Assembly: GCA_001792895.1 (NCBI GenBank) | Contig: MARA01000004.1 | Location: 1 to 64,000 of the forward strand | DNA: 64,000 nt | Direction of reading: 5' to 3' | From: Lentinus brumalis | Taxonomy: Eukaryota > Basidiomycota > Agaricomycetes > Polyporales > Polyporaceae | Shown: positions 45,862 to 56,961 of the stretch, piece after piece | Layout: each line of letters opens with the position of its first letter | Position numbering within the stretch: position 1 is the first letter of the stretch | The notes under the pieces: model-generated | Database searches by the model: none | Seen by the model: only the letters and a program-made list of their open reading frames with translations | What the model was told of the DNA's origin: nothing | Made by a program: the position numbers and the translations under genes

Positions 45862-47728
45862 CTATGCTAGCTTGACAGTCTACGCAGAGGCACCGGCACC
45901 GTCAGCGTACGCTCCCACACGATCAAAGGCGGGGACCTGCTCACCTTTGCATACAACGAGTCCACCACCTTGCCCACCTGCTCCAACGTGTCGATCGCGG
46001 CACCATATGTCCTCTGCGAGAATCCAGAACGCGTGAGATGACGAGTCTCGATGCAGCGATGCTCGGGTACTTACGTCCGCCTCGGGCTGCTCGAAGATGA
46101 GCAGGCATCCCCGACCTTGGTCCAGCACGCCGTGGAACACCTTGTCGAGGATCATCTGTGAGAGCCTATGAGGCGCATTGGTAGGCACGTCAGTATCCAT
46201 ACATGCCGCAGAGCGGGGCAGAGAGAGGGTGACGTACTTGAGCTCGACCGCTTGCCTGCCCTGGCCGACCTGCTGCGCGACGTATTCGATCTCGACGACC
46301 GAGTACGGCTCGACGATCCGGAGCAGGTTCTGCTCCAGCAGCGTGTCGTAGAGCGCCGATAGGTGCGTACGGATGGTCGTGTCGGACGAGAGCTCTGCAG
46401 GCAGCGTTGTCAGACATAGTCAGGGAAAATGCCGCGAAGAGAAGTTACACACCCTGTTGGTAGTCCTTCAGGGCCTTCTCGAAGTCTGCGAGGTTCCGCT
46501 TCTGATGCGCACGGGCGATGGCGCGCATACTCTCCACGTCGCGGAGCTGTGCGTACTTGGACGCAAGCTTGATCGAGAGCAGAGACGTCACGTCTTCTGG
46601 CTGCGGAATGCGAGATGATACCGTCAGCCGTCATGGCGTCACGATGCAGAACGTGACGATCAGGACATACGAGGTTCAGCATGACCTTGCAGAGGAGCAT
46701 GTACTTGAGCGCTCCGAGCGCGCTTGGGTCGTCCTGCGTGCTCAGGTTCTCGAACGTCTCGTAGAAGTAGGAGTATGCGGTGGTGTAGTCCTTGTCTTCT
46801 GCGTGCAGGATACCGGACTGGAGGTCAAGACGCGCTTGGAGGGGTGGTGGGCAGTATATCGAGTTCGCGGCTGTTCGCGCAGAGGTCAATGCAGCCTGGA
46901 CCACCGCCAATCAGCCGTGAACGCGAAGACTCAAGCGAGGTTTCATACCTTGGATTTTGCAAGGTTTCCGATTCCACGATACACTCGACTCTCCAGTAGA
47001 TGAACCTCCGTAAGCACCATCTTGTCGTCTAGCCGCTTCAGCTCGGTGAGCAGCGAATCGATGAGGGCGAGCGCAGGCTTATATTGTTGTGTGTCCAGTT
47101 GACTGCATACGAGACGATGAAAAATGTACGGTATGATGACGGACGAGACAGACTCACAGGCCGACCAGTCGGGTCTCGAGACTGTGTTTGAGGAATATCC
47201 GCTTTTCCCGCTTCGCCCAGTCGATGTTCTCCCGCAAGACGTCGATCTGGGTAGCCTGACTATTTGGGATGGAGTTGAAGCAGTCGAGAAGTGTCCGGAC
47301 TGGAGGGTACGGTCAAGACTGCGACTCCGAAGAAGAAAGACCGGCACGTACTGAGCTTCGCGGTCTTGGCCTTCGCCGTGGATGACACGAACGAGCGTGA
47401 AAGGGTGATGACTTCAGCAAGACCCTTCGCATTCCTTCAACCCGAGTGTCAGCAACCAGGTACGAGCCATCGCAGCCAGTGCGTACTTCTGGTCCCGGTA
47501 GATCTCGCCGAGCTTCACGAGCGCACTCTCCTGACGACGGAGCTCTGCCTCCCTCTCCTCCACCGGTGCATGTTCGTCAATTGGTGATACTGCGCAGTAT
47601 GCTGAGTCTCGTAGTCCTCGCTGTCCTCGTTTCCGCTGCTCACCTAGAATCTCCCGGTAGAGTTTCTCCGCCTCCTGCGGGTCCGATGCAGCTTTCGCCT
47701 GGGTCAAAAGCTCGTCCTTCGTCGGCAT
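45862..47728 (-). CDS. RPN6: 26S proteasome regulatory subunit RPN6 (PSMD11), 424 aa
   Basis: A subunit of the 19S lid that clamps lid, base and 20S core together. Eleven exons (47644-47728, 47487-47589, 47352-47434, 47158-47299, 46949-47102, 46671-46895, 46453-46600, 46238-46394, 46075-46165, 45945-46013, 45862-45879) join in phase to 424 residues, the usual family length. Diagnostic segments: [80 protein letters not shown], the PCI domain with [20 protein letters not shown], and the C-terminal helix [16 protein letters not shown]. The last exon is only 18 nt. It is divergent from RPN7, with 255 bp between the ATGs, so coordinated expression is likely. Confidence 0.97.
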
Positions 47729-47983
47729 TTCCTTCCAGTCGAGAGTTGTTATAAGAAAAGCTAGAAGGTCGTCGGATGCAACAGAAAGCAGGTCACAAGA
47801 AAGTGGCGGAGAACGGACGCGAGGTGACGCGTCGAGCACCGTGGGAACCTTCGCGGTACTGACGCGTCGTTTGGAGGCGCCTGCACTCATACCTCTCCTC
47901 GTCGTACTTTGTGCTCTGCTCGCTGTCTGACTCGTCGATCTTGCCCACTATCTGTACTCGGACGCCACACGAAGCGTGTAAAC
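47729..47983. promoter_or_regulatory. Bidirectional promoter of RPN6 and RPN7
   Basis: The 255-bp gap between start codons holds two exact copies of TGACGCGTCG at 47825-47834 and 47860-47869, 35 bp apart. Each contains ACGCGT, the MluI cell-cycle box core bound by MBF in ascomycetes. I do not see the yeast proteasome element GGTGGCAAA; the nearest is AGTGGCGGA at about 47801. Confidence 0.6.
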
Positions 47984-49476
47984 ATGGCTGAAGAAGAGGT
48001 CCTCCCCATCCCCAACCTTGCCCTCGCACAGGACTACTTCGTCCTGTCCTCGCCATCCCTCGCCCACCTCCACGAGAATGCGCGCAAATCCTCCTCGAGG
48101 GCATCCAGGCCGACCGTGTGTATATCTCTCCTTTTTTGTTCTGCGACATCTTGCTAACACCTTCGCGAACAACAGAAATGGCACCGTACTACCGGATAGT
48201 CACGTCCGCCTCCGTATTGCCACTAGACCAATCACTGCTCGAGCGCATGGAGAAGGAGAACAAGGAGGAGCTTGAAAAGATCGAGGAGCGGCTAGAGGAG
48301 GCAAAGAAGACCGAGGGTGAGACAGACATCGCGGACGCGCTCCGTGCGCGCGCGAACTACTTGACCAGGATTGGGGACAAGGTGCGTCTCTCTCTGCCCG
48401 CAATATGTTCGGCACTGACGCACCCCTGGCTTTGATACGATAGGACAAGGCGGTTGAGGCGCAGAAGCTTGCGTTAGAGAAGACACCAGGGCTGGGCTCG
48501 AGGATAGACATCGTCCTCAGCCTCATCCGGATCGGCTTCTTCTTCGGCGACCACGAGATGATCACGCAGTATCTCACGCAGGCAGAGGAGTACGTTTCGA
48601 TGCACCCGACTTTCTCCCAAAGGCTAACGTCTAGCGCAGACTGGTTGAGAAGGGCGGAGACTGGGACCGGAGAAACCGGCTGAAGGTGTACCGCGGCCTG
48701 CATTCGCTCTCCATCCGACAATTCAAGCGCGGCGGAGAGCTCTTGCTCGACGCGCTCTCAACATTTACTGCGACCGAGCTCATCTCGTACAACGACTTCG
48801 TCGCGTCGACCATCATCGCGAACGTCCTCACGCTCAGCAGGCCAGATCTCAAGAAGAAGGTACGCCTATGTCCCGAACTAACCAAGCTCACGACACTCAT
48901 CTCAGTCGTTCCAGCTCATCATCGCGCCCGAAGTCATCCAAGTGCTCCCCGAACTCCCCACCCTTGCGGACCTGATGAAGAACCTCTACGACTCACATTA
49001 CGACAAGTTCTTCGTCGCCCTCGGTAAGTTCTGCCAGTACACCATACTATTCACAGCACTCAAATCTATCGTAGCCGCTCTGGAGCAAACACATCTCAAG
49101 CCCAACCGCATTCTCGCACCACACGCACGATTCTACGTCCGCGAGATGCGCATCCTCGCATACAACCAGCTCCTCGAGTCTTACCGGAGTCTCACGCTCG
49201 ACAGCCTCGCGCGGTCGTTCGGCGTGAGCATCGACTTCGTCGACAGGCATGTCCCCTCCTTCTGCGTATCCATCTCCTGCTTATGCTAACCCCGCCCGGC
49301 ACAGCGAACTGTCGCGCTTCATCGCATCGGGGCGGCTGCACTGTACGATCGACAAGGTCAACGGGGTCGTGGAGACCAACCGGCCGTCGGTCAAGCACGC
49401 GCAATACGAGACGGTCGTGCGGCAAGGAGACATCCTGCTGAACGCGGTGCAGAGGCTGAGCAAGGTGTTGTACTGA
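47984..49476 (+). CDS. RPN7: 26S proteasome regulatory subunit RPN7 (PSMD6), about 385 aa, one apparent frameshift
   Basis: A lid subunit with a PCI domain. Seven exons: 47984-48115, 48176-48381, 48444-48589, 48640-48859, 48915-49023, 49075-49246 and 49305-49476. Diagnostic segments: [99 protein letters not shown] and the PCI end [20 protein letters not shown]. Exon 1 reads correctly to HENARK and then needs one more base to reach LLEGIQAD. The gap is at AAA 48086-48088, and the summed exon length (1157) is one short of a multiple of three. Intron 6 has a GC donor (AG|GCATGT). The gene is essential in yeast, so the break is suspect. Confidence 0.95.
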
Positions 49477-49679
49477 CCTGGTCATGTGCGTGCAGGCGGA
49501 CGGTTTCCTCTTGTATTGTAGGTAGCTCTTGGACGAACGACTGATTCTTGGAGCTTCTGACGTCGCTTGCCTGGGAGTCCTAGTTGAGTATAAACTAGTT
49601 ATCCGTGTAAGGTGAGATATACATACGCGGTTGAGATCCGTCAGATCTAGTGCGGCACTAGCACGAACTGAGACTGCCG
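49477..49679. other. RPN7 3' flank
   Basis: Non-coding; nothing else was seen. Confidence 0.4.
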
Positions 49680-50018
49680 ACGTACCTCATCCGAAGGGAA
49701 ATATGCGGACTCGGCCAAGTTCATTACGAACAACATCATGCAGATCCACTTGTTCGTGAGGAACAGGAGCGCTGAAACTCCGCCCCGCTTAGTGGTTCAG
49801 AAGCACGTCACTTCTCGTTCCAACGTTATGAACGTTTCGTAGATGAAGCACCGGTTAGCGGTGGTTGAGGGAACGCACCCGAGGCTGCCGCTTCACAAGA
49901 TTTATTTGTATATCTGTCCGATATTGTCAAAAACCCTAGTGACATGGGGGAATGCAACATACGAACTGGCGAATAGGTTCACGGCCGCAGCAGCAATGGC
50001 ATTTGGGTCGGAGGACAT
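49680..50018 (-). pseudogene. DUF6533-type membrane protein fragment
   Basis: Exon 1 (49963-50018) reads MSSDPNAIAAAAVNLFAS, a typical opening for agaricomycete DUF6533 proteins. A later block (about 49686-49790) reads GVSALLFLTNKWICMMLFVM then NLAESAYFPSDE, like the first membrane helices of that family, and ends at a GTACGT donor. The stretch between them contains stops and does not splice cleanly. Nothing follows before the RPN7 stop, so five or so membrane helices are missing. It appears to be a decayed 5' fragment of a multi-pass membrane protein. Confidence 0.5.
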
Positions 50019-50787
50019 GCTGGAAACGAATGAAGGCTGTCACTCTGGCGAGGCCGAGAATAAGTAGTTTGCATTGTCAGCGATAGCAGAACCTTGCCTT
50101 GTATATGTACGACCTCGCTCCCAGTACGCAGAGTCCATTGGTAATGGTATGCTGTTCCGATGTGAAGACCGTAGGATGCAATTGCTCGGGATACTCACAC
50201 GAACAGGAGGCAGTGGTGGAGTACTGAGGGACATACCTGATCTCACTTACGAGCTCTGAACCTAATATCACTGGTACGGTACGGGGGCGGAGATCTGCAG
50301 GGATCCCGCTGACGGCGGACGCGGCAACCATCGTCGGATTAGTCACCAGGACCAAGCAGATATGGCTGCGAGACATTCCCTTGGCTGGCAGCCTGTTGAC
50401 TAGATCTGGGATGCCAACTGGCGTTCGTACACTCAGATGATAAGTGCAGTTGCAAGCGTATGGAGTAGAGTTCAATGATAGGCTTGCGGGCCATCCAGTC
50501 TCCAGATCTTCAGCTCCGCGATTTTCACTGCTCCTCTGCGTAGCTAGGGATTGTCTGGAGTCATGTCCGTGCCACCGTATGTCCGCTGAGAAGCTGATGT
50601 GCGCAATGTACCAGTACAGGCATATCTGCGGCCGCGCGCTGGCTGCGAACAGAGGGACATGACATCTTACAGCTTTCCTCAGCTTGATGTGATAAACCCG
50701 ACGTTGTGGAGGACATGGACATGAGACTCACCATCGTTGAGCAAGGGATGGGCCAAAGCGGGGGCCAATGGTGGCATGAGATTCATG
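50019..50787. other. No supported gene
   Basis: A minus-strand open frame at 50077-50475 looks weakly membrane-like (SHICLVLVTNPTMVAAS) but has no clear start or family. It may be more debris of the adjacent DUF6533 relic. Confidence 0.3.
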
Positions 50788-50866
50788 TTACTGCCGTTCA
50801 CGTTACTGCCGTTAACGTTACTGCCGTTCACGAACTATCATGAGTTCGTGAACGGCCTATCATGAG
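50788..50866. repeat. 15-bp tandem repeats fused to a perfect 14-bp-arm hairpin
   Basis: Three tandem copies of a 15-bp unit (GTTACTGCCGTTCAC and one AA variant) run directly into an inverted repeat, GCCGTTCACGAACT at 50823-50836 and its exact complement at 50843-50856, separated by six bases. CTATCATGAG then recurs at 50835-50844 and 50857-50866. The left arm reuses the last part of the tandem unit. Confidence 0.9.
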
Positions 50867-51077
50867 TGCAAGCGGACTCACTCAGCGCAGAGGTCGGGAA
50901 AGGTGGTGGCCTGCGTGCGCCGGGGCAGACCGTCCAGATGTTCTCCTATGCCCTCGATCTTGAGGTTTCTGCGCTCGGGATCTGAGATGTGAGACTAAAA
51001 GTACAACATTATTGGCCACTAAGGCGGGATATATATATCCAGTGTCGTAGGGGAACGAGTGAGGAGACCAGGTCACA

Positions 51078-51555
51078 CTACTGAGACTTCTTGAGGTCTG
51101 CAGGAGGTTCGGGTGGTGGTACGCCCCATTCCGGCAGACCTTGCGGTCGCTGTATGCGTTTGGGTTCCCAATCTTGCGCAGCGGCAGAGCTCAGTTTCTA
51201 AGAGGCAAATTGGTTGACATGATAAAAAGGAGGGCGAGAGGCGGTCGGCACTCACAAAGTATTCCTCTCGAATATCGAACTTCTTGCGGTTTTGAGCAAG
51301 CCCCAACTCCTGTTCCTTGTTCATCTGCCAGACTCCAAGATGTAACGTCCACACCATATATAATATACGGGTAGAGCTACGTACCGCAGTGACCTTCTGC
51401 GCGTGCAGGTCATACCTTGTCTGCGTGAATTGCTGCATGCCAAACGACGCCCCGACGATGAGCAGGACGAACGGCACCCCGAACAGCGCAGGGTATCGCC
51501 TGAAGAGCTTGCTGTATGCGGCCTCGTTGAGTGGGTTCCTCGAGAACGTCGGCAT
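51078..51555 (-). CDS. COX16: Cytochrome c oxidase assembly protein COX16, 119 aa
   Basis: A mitochondrial inner-membrane assembly factor for complex IV. Three exons (51385-51555, 51256-51324, 51078-51197) join in phase 0. The first exon encodes YSKLFRRYPALFGVPFVLLI and VGASFGMQQFTQTRYDLHAQ, the single membrane helix and its flank typical of Cox16. Exon 2 gives EQELGLAQNRKKFDIREEYF. Exon 3 ends in DWEPKRIQRPQGLPEWGVPP and a proline-rich tail. The length suits the fungal family. It is divergent from VPS41. Confidence 0.95.
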
Positions 51556-51796
51556 CGTCGTAGCGAGGTCGATGTTTAGAGTCAAGATGAAGGCGAGTCG
51601 GAGTTGGACTCAGGTTGGACTTCAAGCTTCAAGTTCAAGAGAGTTCACAACGAAGACTCGCGCTCGCCGGGCGCCTGCGCGCGTCAACGACCTCGCGTCT
51701 CCCCGCATCGTGCTCAACCTTCTCCTGCTGCATTGCGCTAGCTGGGTTCATGACCATCTGAGGAGCTGAGGATCTGGGAGCCTGAACTTGTGTGGG
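51556..51796. promoter_or_regulatory. Bidirectional promoter region of COX16 and VPS41
   Basis: 241 bp separate the two start codons. No canonical TATA box was seen. Confidence 0.5.
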
Positions 51797-54700
51797 ATGT
51801 CTACGGAGCCCCACGACGATGAACAGGAGGACCATGACGAGCACCGGTTTGTCACCGCAAGTCCGGACAACATGAGCGAGGCAAGTGCGAGTGGAGGGGA
51901 AGAGGAGGAGGACGCGGTCAGACATCATGCGGAGAATGGAAGCGGCGGCGAGGAGGGAAGTGGGCAGGACGACGAGGACGACGAGGACGAGGAAGACGAT
52001 GAGGAGGACGATGACGACGACGAGCCTGCTCTCAAGTACGAACGACTCGGCGGGATCGCGCATCAGTTGCTGCTGAAGGACTCGGCGTCGGCACTTGCAT
52101 ACGCCAATCAACGACTTGTGAGTCTCCAACACCACTAAGTACATCCATCCACCACTCATGTCCGCGCAATGCAGGCTCTAGGCACCCATGGCGGGAAGCT
52201 GCATGTACTTGGCCTGGATGGCCAGCTCATCAAGCCCTTCGCACCGCACTCTGCATCTGTCCTGGACATATCCATGGATGCAACCGGAGACTGGATCGCG
52301 ACTGCTTCAATAGACGGTGAGCACCCGACGGATGAAGCGCTATCGTCCAGCGACTCATCGCTCCCCACACCGAACGTTGCTCTCAGGACAGGTCGCCGTC
52401 TTCTCCGTGACAAACCCTGAGACGCACGTCTTCAACATGAAGCGACCTGTGCGCACCGTCGCACTCGAACCCAATTTCGCGAAGAGCAGCACGCGCTCGC
52501 TCATCTCTGGTGGTATGGCCGGCAACCTCGTTTTGCATGAGAAAGGCTGGCTCGGCTACAAGGAGACGATCCTGCACTCTGGCGAAGGGCCCATCTGGCA
52601 AGTCCGGTGGCGCGAGAACCTCGTGGCCTGGGCGAACGACCTGGTCGGTTTCCTTTCTTACTGGCTGCTCTCCGAGGAAGTGCTCACAATCAGGTACAGG
52701 GCGTGAAGATCTACGATACGCACTCTCAGAGCAGGATCACCTTCATCGACCGCCCCAAAGATAGCCCGCGCGCGGACCTGTTCAAGTGCAACCTGCACTG
52801 GCAAGACGAGTCCACGCTGCTCATCGCCTGGGCCGACCAGATCAAGGTCGCTCGCGTCCGCGCCCGGCCACGCAAGTCCGCGGCCTCGAACCACCCGGCC
52901 CTCCTAGTCGAGATCACAGCCTTCTTCCAGCTTGACTGCATGATCTCTGGTATCGTCCCGCATCCGATGATCCCTTCTCCTTCAGCACCTCCAGAACCCC
53001 TGCCAGCGAAGGCGAACGGGTCAGTACGCTCGACGAAGTCCCCCGCACTGACGTCGTTCCTCGTCCTCGCATACAACCTGCCCGACACCTCCCTCCTCAC
53101 GGGCAACGAGGCGACCACTGACCATGCGGCGCAGGCGCGCAAGCTCGCCGAACGGCCAGAGCTGCGCATTATCTCGCGCGGAGGCGAAGAGCTCTCCTCG
53201 GATGCCCTGGGTATCTCTGGCTACGAACGCTGGGGGTGCAACGACTACGTCCTGGTTGATGTCGAAGCTCCACCGCACAGAATAACACCCGGGGCCGCGC
53301 TCGTCAGTGAGAGGTACTACGTCGTGCTCAGTCCTCAGGACCTCGTGGTAGTGAAGCCGCGCGACTGGCGCGACCACGTCGCATGGTTGGTCGAGCGCAA
53401 ACGATATGAAGAGGCCCTGGATGTGATCGAGCGGATGGGCAGCGAGGCCAGCGCGGACGTGCGAAAGGAGGACAAGCACGAGCTTGACGCGGTGCAGATT
53501 GGGCAGCGATACATCGAGCACCTCGTTGCAGAAGGTGAGTTCGTCAAGGCGGCGCACCTATGCCCAAAGGTGTGCGGGCAGGACACGAAGCGGTGGGAGG
53601 ACTGGATCTTCGTGTTCGCACAGAAGCACCAACTGCAGGCTATCATTCCGTATGTGCCAACGGAGACGCCGACCCTGGGGCATCTGGTGTATGAAATGAT
53701 TTTGGCGCACTTCCTGACGCATGACCGACAGGTGGGATGGTTTGATACTATGCGATGGTCAGATGTGCTCATGCGACTCATACAGACACTGCTGCAAACC
53801 ATCAAGTCCTGGCCGAAGGGAATATACGATATTTCTGCTGTCATTGTCGCGGTGCAGTCCGAGCTCGATCGTGCACCCTCTTCGTCGTCCATGAAACCAA
53901 CAGGCCCTGACACGGTCATCCTAATGGAATGTCTCGCCGAGCTGTACGTCCTTCCTGTAAAGTCGCGGAAAGTCGCTCACCTATCGAACCCTTACAGCTA
54001 CACGCTCAACCGACAGCCAGGCAAAGCTCTGCCGTACTTCCTGCGCTTGCGTCGCCCGAACGTCTTCGACCTGATCCGGGAAAACAACTTGTTTACAGAC
54101 GTGCAGGACCAAGCGCTGCTGCTCGTTGAGTTTGACCAAGAGTTGCGGGAGAAGCGGAAGAACGAGGGAGAGGATATCGACACCGACCCAATTGCTGCTA
54201 TCACGCTCCTCGTCGACCATATACACTCAATACCCGTTCGTCTCTTCGCACGCCTCTGCGGACGCACGTGGCTGATCATGATCACAGATCGCACGGGTAG
54301 TGCAGCAGCTGCAAAGTCGGCCTTTCTATCTCTATCTCTACTTGAACGCTCTTTTCCAGAAGGATCCGTCCCTAACATTCGCATATGCCGATACCCAAGT
54401 CAGGCTGTATGCGGAGTATGCTCCACGCAGGCTGATAGACTTTCTTCGCGCCAGCAACTACTATAGTCTTGAAGAGGTGCGCAACCTATCAGAACTTTCA
54501 CCGGCAGACGCTGACCTGTTGCGTCCAGGCGTACAACGTCTGCAACGAGCGGGACCTTGTGCTGGAGATGGTGTTCCTCCTTGGCCGTATGGGCAACAAC
54601 AAGAAGGCCCTGTATCTCATCATCGACCGACTAGGCGATGTCAACCGGGCTATTGACTTTGCCAAAGAGCAGCACGACGACGATCTCTGGGAGGACTTGC

Positions 54701-55411
54701 TGCGATACTCGGAGACACGGCCTCGTACGTCCCGCATGTCTTGCCGAGTCGCTCCTCGTCTGAGCTGACAATGTACAGCGTTTATACGTGGTCTGCTCGA
54801 GAACGTTGGGGCCGAGATCGACCCCATCCGTCTCATCCGCCGCATCAAGAACGGGATGGAGATCCCCGGGCTCAAAGGCGCACTCATCAAGATCCTGCAT
54901 GACTTTAACTTACAGGTCTCGCTCCTCGAAGGCTGCCAGACGATCATGAACGGCGACTGTGCAGATCTTGTGCACAAGCTGCACCGAAACCAAACCAGCG
55001 GGTTCTTCCTAAGTGGTCAGTGTCTCTCTCCGCGCGCGGTGCTCGCGAACTTCTTCGTTGACTCGTCGATCGTTCCATACAGCCAAGACCCTATGTCCGA
55101 TATGCAGCAAGCCCCTCGGCCAGACACCGCAGAGCCTGAACCTGCTCTTCCTCTGCCGACACGTCGTTCATGCGAACTGTGTCGAGCATGACTCGGAGCT
55201 GCCTCACCAGCCGGACCCTACACTGGTCGGTATGGGCATCGGCGGCCAGCCTGGTCTGAGTGGCAAGATCGCATTGTGGGTCTATCCTGATGCTTCACCG
55301 CGCACACACATTGCTCATACTTGACCTTGTCGCAGTACCGCCATCTTGAAAGCGAAGATCGGGCAAGGCTGTCCCGTCTGCCATAAGCAGAGCGAGGGGG
55401 AACGGACTTGA
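51797..55411 (+). CDS. VPS41: Vacuolar protein sorting protein VPS41 (HOPS subunit), 1030 aa
   Basis: HOPS tethers late endosomes, autophagosomes and AP-3 vesicles to the vacuole. Ten exons (51797-52117, 52175-52316, 52387-52643, 52700-53943, 53998-54235, 54288-54476, 54529-54724, 54779-55015, 55083-55275, 55336-55411) join in phase. A highly acidic N-terminal stretch (about residues 55-77) precedes LKYERLGGIAHQLL and a WD-like propeller (LGTHGGKLHVLGLDGQLIK, WIATASIDGQVAVFSVTNP). Then comes the clathrin-heavy-chain-type helical region (LYTLNRQPGKALPYFLRLRR, VFLLGRMGNNKKALYLIIDR). A C-terminal RING-H2 carries CPICSKPLG, CRHVVHANC and CPVCHK. The RING and propeller are standard for the family. 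Confidence 0.96.
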
Positions 55412-55627
55412 TTGGTCTGCATGCTTTGTTACGTCGTCCTCATACCACCTGTTTTGTACACATGTTATCCTGGATACCTTTCGTCAAACACAAATCTGTG
55501 CCGTGAAGAGCTACCAGTAAGCAAGACTGGCATTGTAGCGCCATTCACCAGCAGCGACAACCATGCGTACTGTGCGGTGCGATTGGAATAGTACATCTGA
55601 GTCCTGACATGCATGAGTACAGAAACA

Positions 55628-56281
55628 TCACTGACGCTCACAGCGACTCCTCAGGGCCTCCGCATTCGTGACAAAGCACTCCATCAGTTTCGAGTGATAA
55701 AACCACTTGATGAGGTACGCTCCTATGCCACCGAATACCTCCCGCGACTCGTAGAGGGTCCTGCCATCCTCCGTCGTGCTCAGGACCTGCCAGCGCTCAT
55801 CCTGAAGGAACCACGACGGCCACACTCCCCTCCAGGCAAGACGGTGGGTCACGTCGTCGAAGTGGATGATCTCCTCTACCGTCGAGCCTCTTTGCACGGT
55901 GTCATCCATGGTCGGGGGCATATGCGTTTCTTCGTACACGTACTTGCCCTTGGTGGGCATTTGGTCCTCGAGCTTGTTCTTCGCCTTGTCGCTCACGAAT
56001 ATGGTCCTCCTGTGTCAGGTCAAGTCAGACTACCATACCACCGCGATTGATGGAATGCGCGCATACACAAAAGGGTTCCTTACGGAAGAAACATGTCAGT
56101 CTATCCTGCTAGCATATACGCAAGCGGAGCATGCGCACCATTCCGGATACTTCTCGAAGTCCGTCAGGGCCGCCCACACCTTCTCTATCGGAGCGTCGAT
56201 GTCCGAAGTAACGTTGAATGTGACCACGCCCGCGCGGGAGGGTGGGGGCAAGTTCGACTTCGCAGAGGGGTTGCTGGACAT
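55628..56281 (-). CDS. SRPBCC-fold (polyketide cyclase/START-like) protein, 178 aa
   Basis: Three exons: 56138-56281, a 12-nt microexon 56067-56078, and 55628-56009. The N-terminus has VTFNVTSDIDAPIEKVWAAL followed by TDFEKYPEW, and the microexon completes the signature PEWNPFV of this fold. The rest (STVEEIIHFDDVTHRLAWRG, ERWQVLSTTEDGRTLYES) is the usual ligand-cavity beta-sheet, ending at CERQ. The family binds hydrophobic ligands such as lipids or ubiquinone. The ligand is not predictable here. There is no signal peptide. It is convergent with VPS41, 216 bp apart. Confidence 0.8.
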
Positions 56282-56961
56282 GAGAAAAGTATGCAGACCT
56301 ATGTACGAGTCAGTCAATCTGGACATCCCTCTGCCGAAGACTTCCGAGTGATGACTGACCTTCGTGTCTGGGTTGTCGTGGTGATGCGTGGAAGAGAGAG
56401 GGACGAGCACTCGATTTCAAACCTCCTATAATGAACCACTACTGGCGCTATAGTAATATGAAACTCATTGGACCGGCGATCAATTCCCGCTGGCAGGTGG
56501 AAGGTTCATTCGGCCGCTTAGCAACAAGACAGGAGTCAGAGGGCGGTTGCGCAAGTGTGACCGGTCTCGCTCGAGTCGCCTAGATTTGAAGTGGTTGCCT
56601 GCTTTGCAAAGTAGATCATGTCATTACGCAAAAGACCCTATGATGTACTGCGAATACAGAGCGACGACGTGCCACACGATGAACCCACCCGAAGGAGATG
56701 TCGTCGACCTAGTGATCTATGAAGTGAGTCGAGATGCCCTGCTCACAGAGAGACCATGAACTTACAAGAGAGACTTAGATCAACCACTTTTCACTTTGTA
56801 TCTCTGGTACGCAGAGCATTCGTCCATCTCAACCCAGATCATTTTCGACGTATCAGCCTCTCCAACGGCAAGGACGACGGCTGTGGACTGGGTCTGGTGA
56901 GGCCTGTCAAGGAGGAAATGTTGAGGGCAGTCCCTATAAATACATAGTGCGCGTTCAACAC
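56282..56961. other. Intergenic, no gene seen
   Basis: Upstream of the SRPBCC gene and downstream of the F-box gene. A CCCTATAAATA element on the plus strand at about 56931 has no gene to serve. Confidence 0.4.

Noticed and set aside
56931..56941. TATA box CCCTATAAATA
   Set aside because: No gene starts downstream on that strand.
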